DNA of 64,000 bases from Coniella vitis. Taxonomy: Eukaryota > Ascomycota > Sordariomycetes > Diaporthales > Schizoparmaceae. Location of the stretch: positions 3,887,001-3,951,000 of the forward strand of contig WUJK01000001.1 of NCBI GenBank assembly GCA_011317545.1. Direction: 5' to 3'. Positions 55,705 through 64,000 of the stretch are shown here, one piece after another (position 1 is the first letter of the stretch; each line of letters starts with the position of its first letter). Both the position numbers and the translations under genes were made by a program. The notes under the pieces are model-generated. The model was not told the origin of the DNA. It was given only the letters and a program-made list of their open reading frames with translations, and searched no databases.

Positions 55705-58700
55705 ATGGACAATAACCCAGAGCACGCGGTAGGTCTAGTATGCCGGCTCGCTGCCCTCTGCTCACTCGCCACTGCGCTGACATTTCTGCCCGTCTTCGCG
55801 CGGTGCCGCAGCCTTTCCGCGCTTCCCAGATCCGCCCTCCTGGCAGTCGACTGCCCGCTGCCAACACGAGACCCGGTACCCTCACCGAATTTACAGAATC
55901 ACAAAACAATGTCAGAGCGCAGCCGTCCATGCTGCCACAGCCGGGGCTCAAGCGGCCCACGTCTGGACATGGTTCGTCGATGCGCTCCAACATGCAATGA
56001 CGCGTCTGCTAACGACTTGCTCGGCTACAGGACCACAGCCCGACGCCAAACAGAGAAAGACTCTCATGGAAAGGGCAGGCGAGTATCCAGAAAAGCCCAC
56101 TGCCGCCGCGCGCACAATGACCAGAGGCCTGCCAGTTGCGTCTCAATCTGGAGTAAGTTTCTACCCGCAAAGTGCCAGAGCCAATCACAATCCACAACAC
56201 TCTTTTTATTTTAGCGAGACTCGGACGTTTTGGCTATCGAAATACGAACAAAATCGGCATGGTTGGCAGAATACAAAATTTGGACGGTATAGGGCTTGCT
56301 AGCGATAATGATATGAGACGCCTGTCATGACGCGCAAGGCGAAGGTTGATGGCGATTTCTTTGCTGACTTCTCTTTCGCCTTCTTCCAGATCAAACAGCC
56401 TTCTTCCATCTCGGCGCTCTCGCGACACCATTCTACCGCCTCGCTGTCGGCCGTCACCGCTCGCAACCAAGGCAACTTCTCTCAGAGTGTCGGGCCCGGC
56501 TTGGGCCGTTCTCACTCAACGGTTTCTCGCGCCCACACAGCAATGTCCAATCAACAGCCCACAGGGTCACGGCAGCGTGCCAACACTGCTCGAGCTCGAC
56601 CCCAAACATCCATGAATAGCCGACATGCATCGGAGGAACCAACAACAGGAAAGCAGAACTGTATGAAGCATTCTCAGTCTTTGGATTCTTTGCAACCCCT
56701 CAACGTCAGAAGGGTCACCTCCTCTCAATCAATGAGAATGCGGCAAGCCTCATCACAACAAACCAAGCATCCATCGCCCAACACTATGATGGGAAAATTA
56801 AGTCTCAACGCCCATACCCACAATGGCCTCTCGAAGCGAAATCAAGTGGTTTCAACTAGCGAGAACGGCGCTCCAATTCCAGCTCTAAACAACATCTCTT
56901 TGCGTTCTTCAACTAGCCTGGACGACAGCGCAAGTGGTATGAACTCGCGGAAGCCGATTGCTCAAGTGAAGGCGACTGCGCGGCGCGAGGATTCTAGGGC
57001 TAGCAATGTTGCGCCGCCCAAGACTCCTCGTACTACAGAGGCTGCTCAACAAATTCTTCAGGACTTTGAAGTTTGTTTCTTGGCTTCCACCAGGAAGTAC
57101 ACGGAGTCTCCTCACAAGTCTCCTTCCAAAGTACGTCCATTCTTGACTAAGGATTCTAATTTGCGTACATTTACAGCATGGGATGTGGACGAGCGCTTGA
57201 TCGAAGTAGAGGCTCAGTTCAAGACCATGAAAGAGGTCATGAACGTCTCTTTAAGCGACAAGAAAGCCATGGAGGAATTTATAGAAATGGCAAAGTCGAG
57301 AGGTGAGCTTCTACAATGCGAACCGGATTTTTTTCTTTATTTTGTTATCGCCTCAGATATGACTGACATTCTGGCAGCTAATGATCTAGAACGCGATCGA
57401 AACCGACTGGACGAGAAGAACACAGCTCTTCAGTCTGAACGTGATGAGTTGAGGCAACAGGTATCACAGTTAAGTATGGACCTCGACTCAGAGCGTAGGG
57501 CTCAAGAATACAGATTTCAGGATCAAGCACGAGATCATCGCAACGAACTCGAAGAACTACGCAGGACACTGGGCGGTGAATCAGAGAGCCTCCGAAAGCA
57601 GCACCAGGAAGAGGTCGATATGCTGAAGCGGCAATTCCGAGTCGAGCTGGAGGACGAAAGAAATCAACTTTCGCGAGAACTCGAGGCACTCAAATTGAAG
57701 CTAGGATCCGAACAAGCCGATCTGGCGCAGTCCCTCACGGAAAAGGATCAAGTAGTCTCGGAGATGCGCAGCCAAAATGACACATTGCTGGCGGACCTCG
57801 ACCGAGAGCGGATGCTGAAATCCCACCTGCAGAAGCAAATGGACGAACTGGTAGCCACCAACACTTCACTAGAGGGAACAGTACGAACGCTACAAGCACA
57901 AGTCCACTTTCTGGAATCGGATAGCAAGCAGCAATCAGACTCGTTTGCTGCAATGGAAGCCAGAATGCAGGAAGCTCTCAAGGCTGCAGAAGAGGCCCGG
58001 CAGAAGCTGATCAGAGAAGAAACCGAACGGCGAGTGCTCTTCAACAAATACCAAGAGCTGAAGGGCAACATTCGGGTCATGTGCCGAGTCCGACCAGTCC
58101 TTGAAGGCACCGACGATTCCGTTGCAGACCTTGAATATCCTGACGACAAGACCTCGGCCCAGATCTGCGTCAAAGGGCCAGAAGAAAAGAACAGCCTTGG
58201 GCGAGTAACCACCAAGACGTTCCCGTTTGAATTTGATCGGGTCTTTACGCCGCAAATCGCCAACGAGGAAATCTTTGGTGAGATTTCGCAGTTGGTGCAG
58301 AGCGCCCTCGATGGTTACAATGTGTGCATCTTTTGCTACGGTCAGACCGGTTCGGGCAAGACATATACCATGTCTTCGTCAGACGGTATGATCCCACGCG
58401 CGACAAAGATGATCTACGACACTGTGCACCAACTCAAGGAGAAGTCGTGGAGCTACACTATGGAGGGCAACTTTATTGAAGTATACAATGAAGAGCTCCA
58501 TGACCTGTTGACGCCGACCAAGGACCAGAAGAAGCTCGAGATCCGGCATGACGAGGCTCGCCGGACTACGACGGTGCTCAACTGCAAGAGCGTCATACTT
58601 GACTCGGAAAACACTGTGGAGCTTATGCTCAATGAGGCGCAAAAGAACCGATCTGTGGCAGCAACCAAGTCCAACGAACGCTCTTCTCGGTCGCACTCAG

Positions 58701-59155
58701 TCTTTACATTGAAGCTGATTGGGGAGAACGCGGCTACTCATGAGCGTTGTGAGGGAACTTTGAACCTCGTCGATTTGGCTGGTTCTGAGCGCCTCAAGTC
58801 CTCGGGCGCCGAAGGCGATCGTATGAAGGAGACACAGAACATCAATACAAGTCTCAAGTCACTGGGAGACGTCATTGAAGCGCTTGGCGCGGGGCAAAAG
58901 CACATTCCGTACCGCAACTCGAAGCTGACATACCTCTTGAAGAACTCGTTGGGCGGCAACTCCAAGACGCTCATGTTTGTCATGGTCTCCCCATTGGAGG
59001 CACATTTGAACGAGACATTGTCCAGTTTGAGGTTTGCCACAAAGGTCAGTCATTTCCTAGCCGTGATATTTGCTCGAGTGACGAGTTGACCAACGACCTG
59101 CCAGGTTCATAACACGCACATCGGTACGGCAAAGTCTACGAGGAAATCGGCATGA
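55705..59155 (+). CDS. klpA: Kinesin-14 (KlpA/Kar3-type C-terminal motor)
   Basis: Minus-end-directed microtubule motor of spindle and cytoplasm. Six exons by eye: 55705-55728, 55812-55971, 56031-56152, 56390-57302, 57378-59044 and 59105-59155, giving 978 aa. The N-terminal 290 residues are basic, Ser/Pro-rich and include GLKRPTSGHG; this tail usually binds microtubules. A coiled coil follows (about 325-630). The motor starts at GNIRVMCRVRP, just C-terminal to the coil, as in kinesin-14. P-loop GQTGSGKT is at 728-735, switch I NERSSRSH, switch II DLAGSERL. The protein ends FATKVHNTHIGTAK, a family tail supported by the last intron (59045-59104). Intron 4 (57303-57377, 75 nt) is in frame without stops and could be retained. 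Intron 3 (56153-56389, 237 nt) is long and contains a possible 72-nt in-frame cassette exon (56215-56286). Confidence 0.93.
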
Positions 59156-60113
59156 TGCCCTGGCGAATTTTGAGGTTCGTTCGTTTCAAGAAGAACACTA
59201 TCCATAGGCGGCACGATGTACAGAGTGGGCGGCAGTACTGGATGTTATGATACCAAGGGATTTCTTCTTTCTCGATTTCTGTCTTTTCTGTTGGTCCTAC
59301 GGATTCCTGGGTTTCTCATTCTGTCATGCAGGCCTTTGGCCATGCATTCACATCAGCTACCGGCCGAGTCGTTACTGCGTACGGTCTGCTTTTGATGTCG
59401 GTGTTGGAGTTTACAGGACACAGCTGCCGGATATGGTACTATACAGTACTTTAGGGTTTGGATTGCTGGAATGACAACAATGAATTACGACAAGTACCTG
59501 TGCACCAAAAGTTGCGGATGGGCGTTTTGGAGGTGGCCAGCTGGTGTAGTATAGTCGGTAAGTGTGTACGATGTATATGTAGTAAGTAGTGCAGAGAGCG
59601 GGAAGCTGCACGTCTCCAGCGCCGGTAGCCCAGACAGCAGCGTTGCAGTTGCCAATGAAATTACAGAATTTGTTTCAACACCACACTTTGATATCATAGT
59701 CGCGTAGACGACCTGAGAGGCAGGTGGTGCCTTCCTCGGGACTCCCATTCTTGGCAGTGATTGGAAGTATACAAGTTAGCAACACCTTGGTGCCATATTT
59801 GGCAGCAGTGACAGGGTAGGCTGTGGTGGAGGCTCCTTCCCTGCAAGCATCACATTGTTGGTCTCGGTCGCTTTTTTCATGTTGCCATGAACGATGGAGT
59901 AACACGCTTTGATTCTCTACTTACTCATCAACCGCACCAACACTTCCACCGCCCGTCGGCTTTCTCTATCTTTTTGGGAACACATTATCGCTCGTTGTCA
60001 TTCTACCCCATGCTTGGAGCCCATCTTATATCCTGGATGCGTCCCGGCAACCAAATTGACAAGCTTTTTGCCCGAGTTCTTGCGAGCCTCCGTCGTGCGT
60101 GCATCTCGAGAGC
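59156..60113. other. Intergenic region between kinesin and the 60114 gene
   Basis: 3' flank of the kinesin and promoter of the next gene on the same strand. The last 150 bases are C/T- and CA-rich like a fungal leader. No repeat or motif copy of note and no gene. Confidence 0.55.
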
Positions 60114-61062
60114 ATGGCCTCTGAACAAGAACCAGGCCTTCGCCAATCCAGATGGGCTCCAGCCCTTTCGTTTAACAAAATTAATACCAACAATAATAAC
60201 CAACCCCAAACCCCGAGTGTGTCATCACCACTCTCGCGTACTGCCCCACCATTGAGACAAGCGTCTTCAGCTCCTGGTCCGTCGTGCCTCAACCTCGACG
60301 CGGCGCAGCAACGAATCCCGACACCATGGGCGGAACTCGCTCGCTATACTAAGATTGTAAGGAGGCTGAAATGGAAGTTGCCCTTTCTCTCACACGGCTA
60401 TGGTTGTGCCACCAACCAGTCCGTTCCCCGTGCAGAGAAAGAAGAGGCAGAGCTCATGTTCAAGCTCGACTTTTTCGAGTATTACATGCTGTTAGAGCGC
60501 GCCTTGATACACCTGCTGAGTGTTTTTGGTATCAAGGTGACGGGCGCCTTGAACGGTGGCGGCAGCAACGGAGGAGAAAAGTCCATTCTCAATGGCAACC
60601 GAGGCGGCAAGCCAGGTCAGCATCGCTTCCATGCCAATGTCCTCAAATCGCTTGATGATCCTGCCAATCCTTTGCATCGAGTCTTGGGCCAGAACACTGT
60701 GCGCGATTCACTTGCGCGAGCCAAGGAATGTGGGTCCGAGTCTGCTCTTGTGGAAGTGAATTGGAAGCCGTGTAGTTGACTATTGTTGTTCAGTGCGGAA
60801 CCGATGGAAGAATGCGGACGAACCAGCCACGATGCTGCCGCAGGGAGACAAGTGCTCCAGACCGCTCACAGACTATGACTTGGGCCACATGCTCGGAACC
60901 ATTTTCGACGGGTTGGACCTCGCTTTTGGTATTGCCAATCGTTACGTTACTGAAGTGCGAGCTTCAGCCGCTCAGCGTGGTGTTGGTGGCGCAGATGTTT
61001 CCAAAGAGCAAGATGATGAATGGGAGTTCATGGTGGAGGCCATGGACTGGGAAGCGGTATGA
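60114..61062 (+). CDS. Hypothetical fungal protein (helical central domain)
   Basis: Two exons (60114-60729 and 60794-61062) with a 64-nt GT-AG intron give 294 aa. The first 65 residues are Ser/Pro/Asn/Gln-rich and disordered-looking. A block resembling a conserved domain begins at TPWAELARYTKIVRRLKWKL and includes an acid-rich helix and FEYYMLLERALIHLLSVFG, then a Gly/Asn-rich insert, and NPLHRVLGQNTVRDSLARAKE before the intron. The second exon continues with RNRWKNADEP, DYDLGHMLGTIFDGLDLAF and ends EWEFMVEAMDWEAV. The join RAKE-LRNRWK keeps a helix in phase, which supports the intron. I do not recognise a named family; the pattern of helices looks like a conserved ascomycete protein. No targeting signal. 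Confidence 0.72.
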
Positions 61063-62196
61063 TTGGCTCTGTTGGAACGTCGGAGACGCTCGTTGAAACG
61101 GTGAGAGACGCTCGTTGGAACCATGGCGTTCAGGGGTTTCGCTGGTCAGTGTGATACTGATCAAGGTGATGTGATGGGAGGTAGGTGTAAAAAAACGCTA
61201 TAGCAGTGTAGAAGCAGCGGCTGTATTGGGATACCAATAATAGTAAAAATGAAAGTAAGAATGGGGGTAATTTCCTTTCCACTTTGTACGTCGGGGCGGG
61301 CGTCTTTGGATATATTTATAGACAATACGTCGTCGAGCGATGAGGACACGTTTCCTCATAGCAAGACCGGTTTGTCGCCGCTATGACACATGCTATGTCC
61401 TGACTGACTTTAAATATTGTCTTTCGTCCTACTATATACCTGATGGTTTCGGAAAGTCTCGAGATACTACACCAGAGGCGGCCGCCTAGGGCGGAAAAGG
61501 CGGGAGAGAGGAGAAAGAAAATGCTTAGCCTTGCACGATTGGTTTCGGTACTTATTTGGAAATGGAATGGGTATTTCTTGGATGACTTTTCAGGCTCCTT
61601 TCCCAGGCGGGCTCGCGATGACTCTCATCTACTGAGCTAGATTGGGGCCGGACGGGAGGGAAAGATCGGTGGCTAGATGGTGATGAATGCAGACATGGTC
61701 TATCTAGGGATGTTTTTGTCTATCAAACAAGTCAGACGTTGGGCGATATACCGGTTCCGTAGATGAGTTGGGATGGACAAGGGGCTGAACGCGTTGTGGC
61801 CAACCACACCGGAAACGCGTGTAGAAGCTGTAGCAACAGTCTATCGACCAAAATGGCACGTACTTGGGCGATTCTGATTAGAGGAAGAAGGATTGTGGGA
61901 TTGTTGATGAAAATGCTCCCAAGTTTGGATATATATTACGGTGTGGCAGCAGCGTTTCACGCAAGACTTTTCTCTCCCACGCTCTTCAGCTTCCGCAATG
62001 TGTTCAGTCATTAAGAACATGTCGAGTTATCAAATGCTATCATGGGGTAAACAAGATCATGCGTGAGCTCCGCGGCTACCCATCTGCCCATCGTAAAATA
62101 AATAAAATAGGTACAAGCCTTGCGCAAAAAGAAAAAGACCAATAAGTACATCATACAAGTCGTTCATGCCGTGATTTCTTGCACAGATTCGTCTTT
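61063..62196. other. Convergent intergenic region (60114 gene / NTF2-like gene)
   Basis: About 1.1 kb between two 3' ends. No gene, repeat or motif copy could be supported. Confidence 0.55.
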
Positions 62197-62736
62197 TCAC
62201 TCGGCATAGCCAACCAGCAGACTGCAGCATTCCCACTCGGCACCGGCCGTCTGCCGCCACACGGACGAGGTCACCGCCTCGACCTGCTCATTATCCTTTG
62301 CGCTGTCGCCCATCTTGTACAGCGTCACGCGGCACATGGTGGCCATGGACATGAGGCCGATCTGGCTGACGACACGCGTGTGCTTGTGGATCTTGTACGA
62401 GGTCCAGGGCTTGACCTCCTTCAGCTTGTCCTCGAGCTCGTCGCGGTTCGTCGGCTCGGCGGTGCCGAGCGTGACGGGGTCGATGACCATGCAGTCCTTG
62501 GCCATGTACTCGAGGACCGAGTCGGGCTCGTCGCAGTAGGCGCGCCAGAGCAGCGTCTCGCAGTCGATGGCGTCGGCGAGGTTGCGCTTGGCAATCGTGT
62601 TGCGTTCCTTCTTGGGCGGCTTCTTGGCGCCCCGGTCGTGCGTCACGTCCGAGGGCGAGCCGTTGAACATGCCGCCTACCTTGCCAGGCTGCATTTGGTT
62701 TTGGGAAGAGCCTTGGGAGAGTCCGAGGAGAGACAT
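62197..62736 (-). CDS. NTF2-like / SnoaL-like domain protein
   Basis: A 179-aa single-exon protein. The N-terminal 45 residues are Gln/Ser/Gly-rich, then basic (KKPPKKERN). From about residue 53 there is a single alpha+beta domain: a helix with DAIDCETLLWRAYCDEP, the turn DSVLEYMAKDCMVIDP, and strands KPWTSYKIHKHTRVVSQIG, MATMCRVTLYKM and AVTSSVWRQT followed by EWECCSLLVGYAE. This order fits the cone-shaped NTF2-like fold used by SnoaL and DUF4440 proteins. Substrate or partner is unknown. Third positions are strongly C/G. The start at 62736 is preceded on the sense strand by a CA-rich leader. Confidence 0.82.
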   Translation of the reverse strand: MSLLGLSQGSSQNQMQPGKVGGMFNGSPSDVTHDRGAKKPPKKERNTIAKRNLADAIDCETLLWRAYCDEPDSVLEYMAKDCMVIDPVTLGTAEPTNRDELEDKLKEVKPWTSYKIHKHTRVVSQIGLMSMATMCRVTLYKMGDSAKDNEQVEAVTSSVWRQTAGAEWECCSLLVGYAE

Positions 62737-62900
62737 TGTGGATTCTTGGTGGGTTTTCGTCTTTTTTCTTCTTTTGAATTATTTGAAGTATTTGAAGATA
62801 AAACTTATTATTGTTGGTGATTGTGGTGATGTGTTTGTGTTGATTGTGGTGATTTATCGCGTATTTCGGTTGACTTGGGGTTGCTTTATATTATTGCCGC
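62737..62900 (-). promoter_or_regulatory. CA/AT-rich leader of the NTF2-like gene
   Basis: On the sense (-) strand this reads as repeated CACCACAATCA units then a purine-rich stretch before CCACAATG at the start codon. This is typical of a fungal 5' leader. Farther upstream lies a (GGT)5-like repeat at about 62,959-62,975. Confidence 0.4.
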
Positions 62901-63783
62901 AACCTTTGTTTATATTGTTCGACTTTGTTCAATGCTGTTTCGCTATTTATATGCCGCTGTGGTGGTGGTGGTGGTATTGGTGATGATATATATTTTTGGG
63001 TCAAAAGTCGTAAAGGAAAAGGGTAAGATTCCCTGACTACGAATGCGAACCTTCTTGTTTTATTTTTCAAAGGAACCTGAAACTTGGCAAGCCTCCAGAT
63101 TACTAGAAATTCATCGAAGCCGGGAAAATACTTTTTGCACCACACCTATGTACTATGTAGAGCAAGAATGGCATGGCACACCCTTTGATTTCATCATTCA
63201 TGAGAGGCAGAGTGTGTGTGTGAGAGAGAGAACGCGGCCACCCGAAAAACCGGATCTCAACGAGGCACTGACGTCAAAATGCAGGGTCCGAGGTCGAGCA
63301 CCCGGGGGGGTGGGGTGGGTGGGTGGATGTGGCTTTTTTTTTTGGATGTTGGGAGACCCTTAGGGAATGAACAAGCAAAATCACATTCTGGATAGTTTAC
63401 TCTCTTGTGCGTCCGTCCTTGTTTCCAAGATTTGCTGGAGGTTACCTCAGTCCTGACGCAAGATGGCGTGTCAGCCTTGTGCAGGACGTTGGGAAGGAGG
63501 GGCGGGGACGATACATTGTAGGTACTATGTACTACTATGATAATATAAGTAAGTGGACAGGGGGTTTGATTGGTTGGAATCGGCAGACTTGTGTACTTGG
63601 ACCTTGGCATGACTTGCATTGTACTTCCACTCAGATGATGGGTGAAGTTACATAATACTATGTAGCCAGGTAACTTCTAGCATCTCTAGCAGCAAACACA
63701 AAGTTCGATCCAAAGGCGGGGCAAATCGGCCGATATATACATCGCATCTGCCAACCTATATAGTATAAGAAGAATAAGAATAC
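62901..63783. other. Intergenic region near the right edge
   Basis: No gene supported. Three motif copies lie at about 63,152, 63,524 and 63,657; the second is followed by another TACTATG. A run of GGGGG and GGGTGG units lies near 63,303-63,330. Confidence 0.5.
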
Positions 63784-63918
63784 CTGTGGGGGGAGAACCG
63801 CCATCGAAATGAGGGGCCACGACTTCGCTGGCGTCAACCGTCCGTCGTTCTCCTTGCTGTCACAGTCAACCGTGTACTCGTACAAAGAGAAGAAGAAGCA
63901 CGCGCCCCAGAAGCGGCC
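63784..63918 (-). CDS. Probable internal exon of a gene running off the right edge
   Basis: On the minus strand an open stretch of 45 codons is bounded by an acceptor (GCATCAG before 63918) and a donor (CACAG|GTATTC after 63784). It reads GRFWGACFFFSLYEYTVDCD and then a polar segment with KENDGRLTPAKSWP. About 85% of the codons end in C or G, as in the strong genes of this window and unlike nearby non-coding frames. The 5' part would lie beyond 64,000. The 3' continuation is unclear: reading on without splicing gives 41 more residues to a stop at 63,658, with a clear fall in codon bias. Function unknown. Confidence 0.3.
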
Positions 63919-64000
63919 CTGATGCTGTTTTCAGGATTGTGTACAAACAGATACCCACAGAGGGGAGAATTGAAACAATGTCTCTTGGTCTCTTGAATGA

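Noticed and set aside
55135..56214. A 359-codon open frame upstream of and overlapping the kinesin start
   Set aside because: It runs through the C-rich leader and the first klpA exons in a different frame and has no recognisable domain.
57133..57178. A GT...AG pair inside the klpA coiled-coil region that looks like an intron
   Set aside because: It is 46 nt and not a multiple of three, so removing it breaks the frame, and the sequence it would remove (LTKDSNLRTFTAWDVDERL) is the kind of block conserved in KlpA proteins.
1..64000. A CRISPR array, rRNA genes or a transposon
   Set aside because: No spaced direct repeats, no rRNA signatures, no transposase, integrase or reverse transcriptase motifs and no long terminal repeats were seen.

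Overview
This window is nuclear DNA from a filamentous ascomycete (Pezizomycotina), most likely a Sordariomycete. Thirteen of the fifteen gene models hold up well: eleven are spliced, with introns of about 54 to 240 nt, CTRAC-type branch points and YAG acceptors. The recognisable families are eukaryotic and fungal: primase large subunit with its Fe-S cysteines, the CaaX cell-end receptor TeaR, sterol O-acyltransferase, mitochondrial ClpP, dihydroxy-acid dehydratase, an LOA1/Vps66-type acyltransferase and a kinesin-14. Species-level placement is not possible from the sequence alone.

Layout. 1-16,986 is almost gene-free; it holds one small conserved-looking CxxC/CxxC protein gene (6963-7238) and a great density of simple repeats, homopolymer tracts and a short motif TACTATGTA/TACATAGTA. 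16,987-18,723 (-) is PRI2. 20,411-22,142 (-) is teaR. 24,217-25,170 (-) is a short-chain dehydrogenase, divergent from a calcineurin-like phosphoesterase (25,895-27,083, +), followed by an MDR-family oxidoreductase (27,646-28,722, +). 28,723-37,803 is a second 9-kb gene desert. 37,804-39,450 (+) is a J-domain protein, convergent with a sterol O-acyltransferase (40,742-42,634, -). 45,015-46,148 (+) is an unrecognised coiled-coil-like protein. 46,884-48,099 (-), a mitochondrial protein of unknown role, and 48,459-49,419 (+), mitochondrial ClpP, stand head to head over a 359-bp spacer. ILV3 (50,397-52,280, +) is convergent with an LOA1-like acyltransferase (52,784-53,897, -). A kinesin-14 (55,705-59,155, +), an unknown 294-aa protein (60,114-61,062, +) and an NTF2-like protein (62,197-62,736, -) complete the right part. 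A probable exon of a gene running off the right edge lies at 63,784-63,918 (-).

The genes are a housekeeping mixture: DNA replication, cell polarity and microtubules, sterol ester and phospholipid acylation, mitochondrial proteolysis, branched-chain amino acid synthesis. I see no biosynthetic cluster, transposon ORF, CRISPR array or rRNA. The most distinctive features are the strongly over-represented intergenic 8-mer ACTATGTA (about 39 copies by hand count, none inside a gene model), two probable GC-AG introns among about 20, two micro-exons in clpP, and loss of the HX4D histidine in the LOA1-like enzyme. All exon borders were deduced by eye from splice signals, reading frame and family similarity; no alignment or RNA data were available.
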